Part shown: in pieces, positions 63,630 to 64,000 of the stretch
Position numbering within the stretch: the first letter of the stretch is position 1
Layout of the letters: each line of letters opens with the position of its first letter
Source of the DNA: Heliomarina baculiformis
GTDB lineage: Bacteria; Pseudomonadota; Alphaproteobacteria; Rhodobacterales; Rhodobacteraceae
Direction: 5' to 3'
DNA: 64,000 nt
NCBI RefSeq assembly: GCF_019966545.1
Contig: NZ_JAIMIC010000003.1
Span: forward strand, 423,380 to 487,379
Translations under genes and position numbers: made by a program
Notes under the pieces: generated by a model
Told to the model about the DNA's origin: nothing
Database searches by the model: none
What the model saw: the letters and a program-made list of their open reading frames with translations, nothing else

Positions 63630-64000
63630 ATGCTTGGCCCTGAAGATGTATTGAGTTTCTGGTTGGACGATGTAGGCCCAAAAGGATGGTACGAGGTCGA
63701 CGAAGACCTCGACGCGCGCATTACAGAAAAGTTCAAATCCATGTGGGAAGGCGCGGGTGAGGGGAAATACTCTCTCTGGCTCACGTACCCCAGCGGCGCC
63801 TTGGCCTATATTGTGTTGCTCGATCAGTTCCCCCGCAACATGTTCCGCAATTCGCACCTTGCCTTTGCAACCGACAAATGGGCGCTGGCAGCGGCGAAAG
63901 TGTCGATTTCCAAGAACTGGGATCTCAGGATCGACGAGCCTGCGCGACAGTTCTTTTACCTGCCTCTCATGCATTCCGAAAACCTGAGCGATCAGGACCG
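63630..64000 (+). CDS. DUF924-family protein (partial, cut by window end)
   Basis: The frame opens at the ATG at 63630 (GGAG 7 bases upstream) and stays open to the last base, giving the first 123 residues. VLSFWLDDVGPKGWYEVDED and LAYIVLLDQFPRNMFRNS with AFATDKWALAAAK are the hallmarks of DUF924, an all-helical, TPR-like family of unknown function. It is likely about 180-200 residues long, so a third is missing here. The gene follows the MFS gene on the same strand, 108 bases on. Confidence 0.9.
   Translation, partial: MLGPEDVLSFWLDDVGPKGWYEVDEDLDARITEKFKSMWEGAGEGKYSLWLTYPSGALAYIVLLDQFPRNMFRNSHLAFATDKWALAAAKVSISKNWDLRIDEPARQFFYLPLMHSENLSDQD

Overview
The window looks like a chromosomal segment of a marine alphaproteobacterium of the Rhodobacteraceae (roseobacter group). 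The evidence is a complete Rhodobacter-type gene transfer agent (GTA) cluster, a pyruvate dehydrogenase E1-beta subunit that carries its own lipoyl domain, a SitABCD metal transporter behind a Fur/Mur-like box, CtrA-like TTAA-N7-TTAA boxes and uniformly GC-rich housekeeping genes. No rRNA, tRNA, CRISPR array or intact insertion sequence was recognised.

Left part (1-6.5 kb): the 3' end of a beta-barrel-like protein gene, UDP-glucose dehydrogenase (ugd), then about 2.5 kb of decayed DNA. This holds a frameshifted TetR regulator, an unknown broken frame and the 5' end of an arylsulfatase with two in-frame stops. It is followed by a divergent EamA transporter/HxlR regulator pair and a secreted protein of unknown function. 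Next (6.4-10.7 kb) is the class Ib ribonucleotide reductase operon nrdHIEF on the minus strand, with a cobalamin riboswitch in its leader and two NrdR-like boxes over its promoter. A copper-delivery cassette (small secreted protein, YcnI-PCuAC fusion, SCO1) and sitABCD (10.9-16.8 kb) precede trigger factor. Five tandem 11-bp repeats lie between sitD and tig.

Middle (18.5-29.5 kb): aquaporin, a lytic transglycosylase, the rpsF-rpsR-rplI operon, and a fatty-acid synthesis region (fabD, a DUF2726 protein, fabG, acpP, a GNAT acetyltransferase, a HisA-like paralogue, fabF) ending in mltG. The GTA cluster (29.5-44.0 kb) then runs g1 to g15 without a break: packaging (terminases), head (portal, protease, capsid), neck and tail (adaptor, stopper, terminator, tube, chaperones, tape measure), and baseplate (distal tail, hub, NlpC/P60 peptidase, 1312-residue megatron). 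No integrase, repressor or replication gene is present, as expected for a domesticated GTA rather than a prophage. Its presumed promoter is followed at once by a strong terminator-like hairpin.

Right part (44-64 kb): cysE, an MFS exporter, pdhABC under a 20-bp palindrome, a FtsB/DivIC-like protein, class I fructose-bisphosphate aldolase and phosphoglycerate kinase. Then come two overlapping cyclophilins (cytoplasmic and exported), an overlapping M23 peptidase-bactofilin pair with CtrA-like boxes upstream, a Bcp peroxiredoxin, a 1127-residue AsmA/YhdP-like protein, queA, another MFS transporter and the start of a DUF924 gene cut by the window edge.

The clearest points for follow-up are the 11-bp iterons before tig, the hairpin in the GTA leader, the combined NrdR/B12 control of nrdHIEF, the CtrA-like boxes before the bactofilin operon, the PDH palindrome and the HisA paralogue with a changed catalytic residue.
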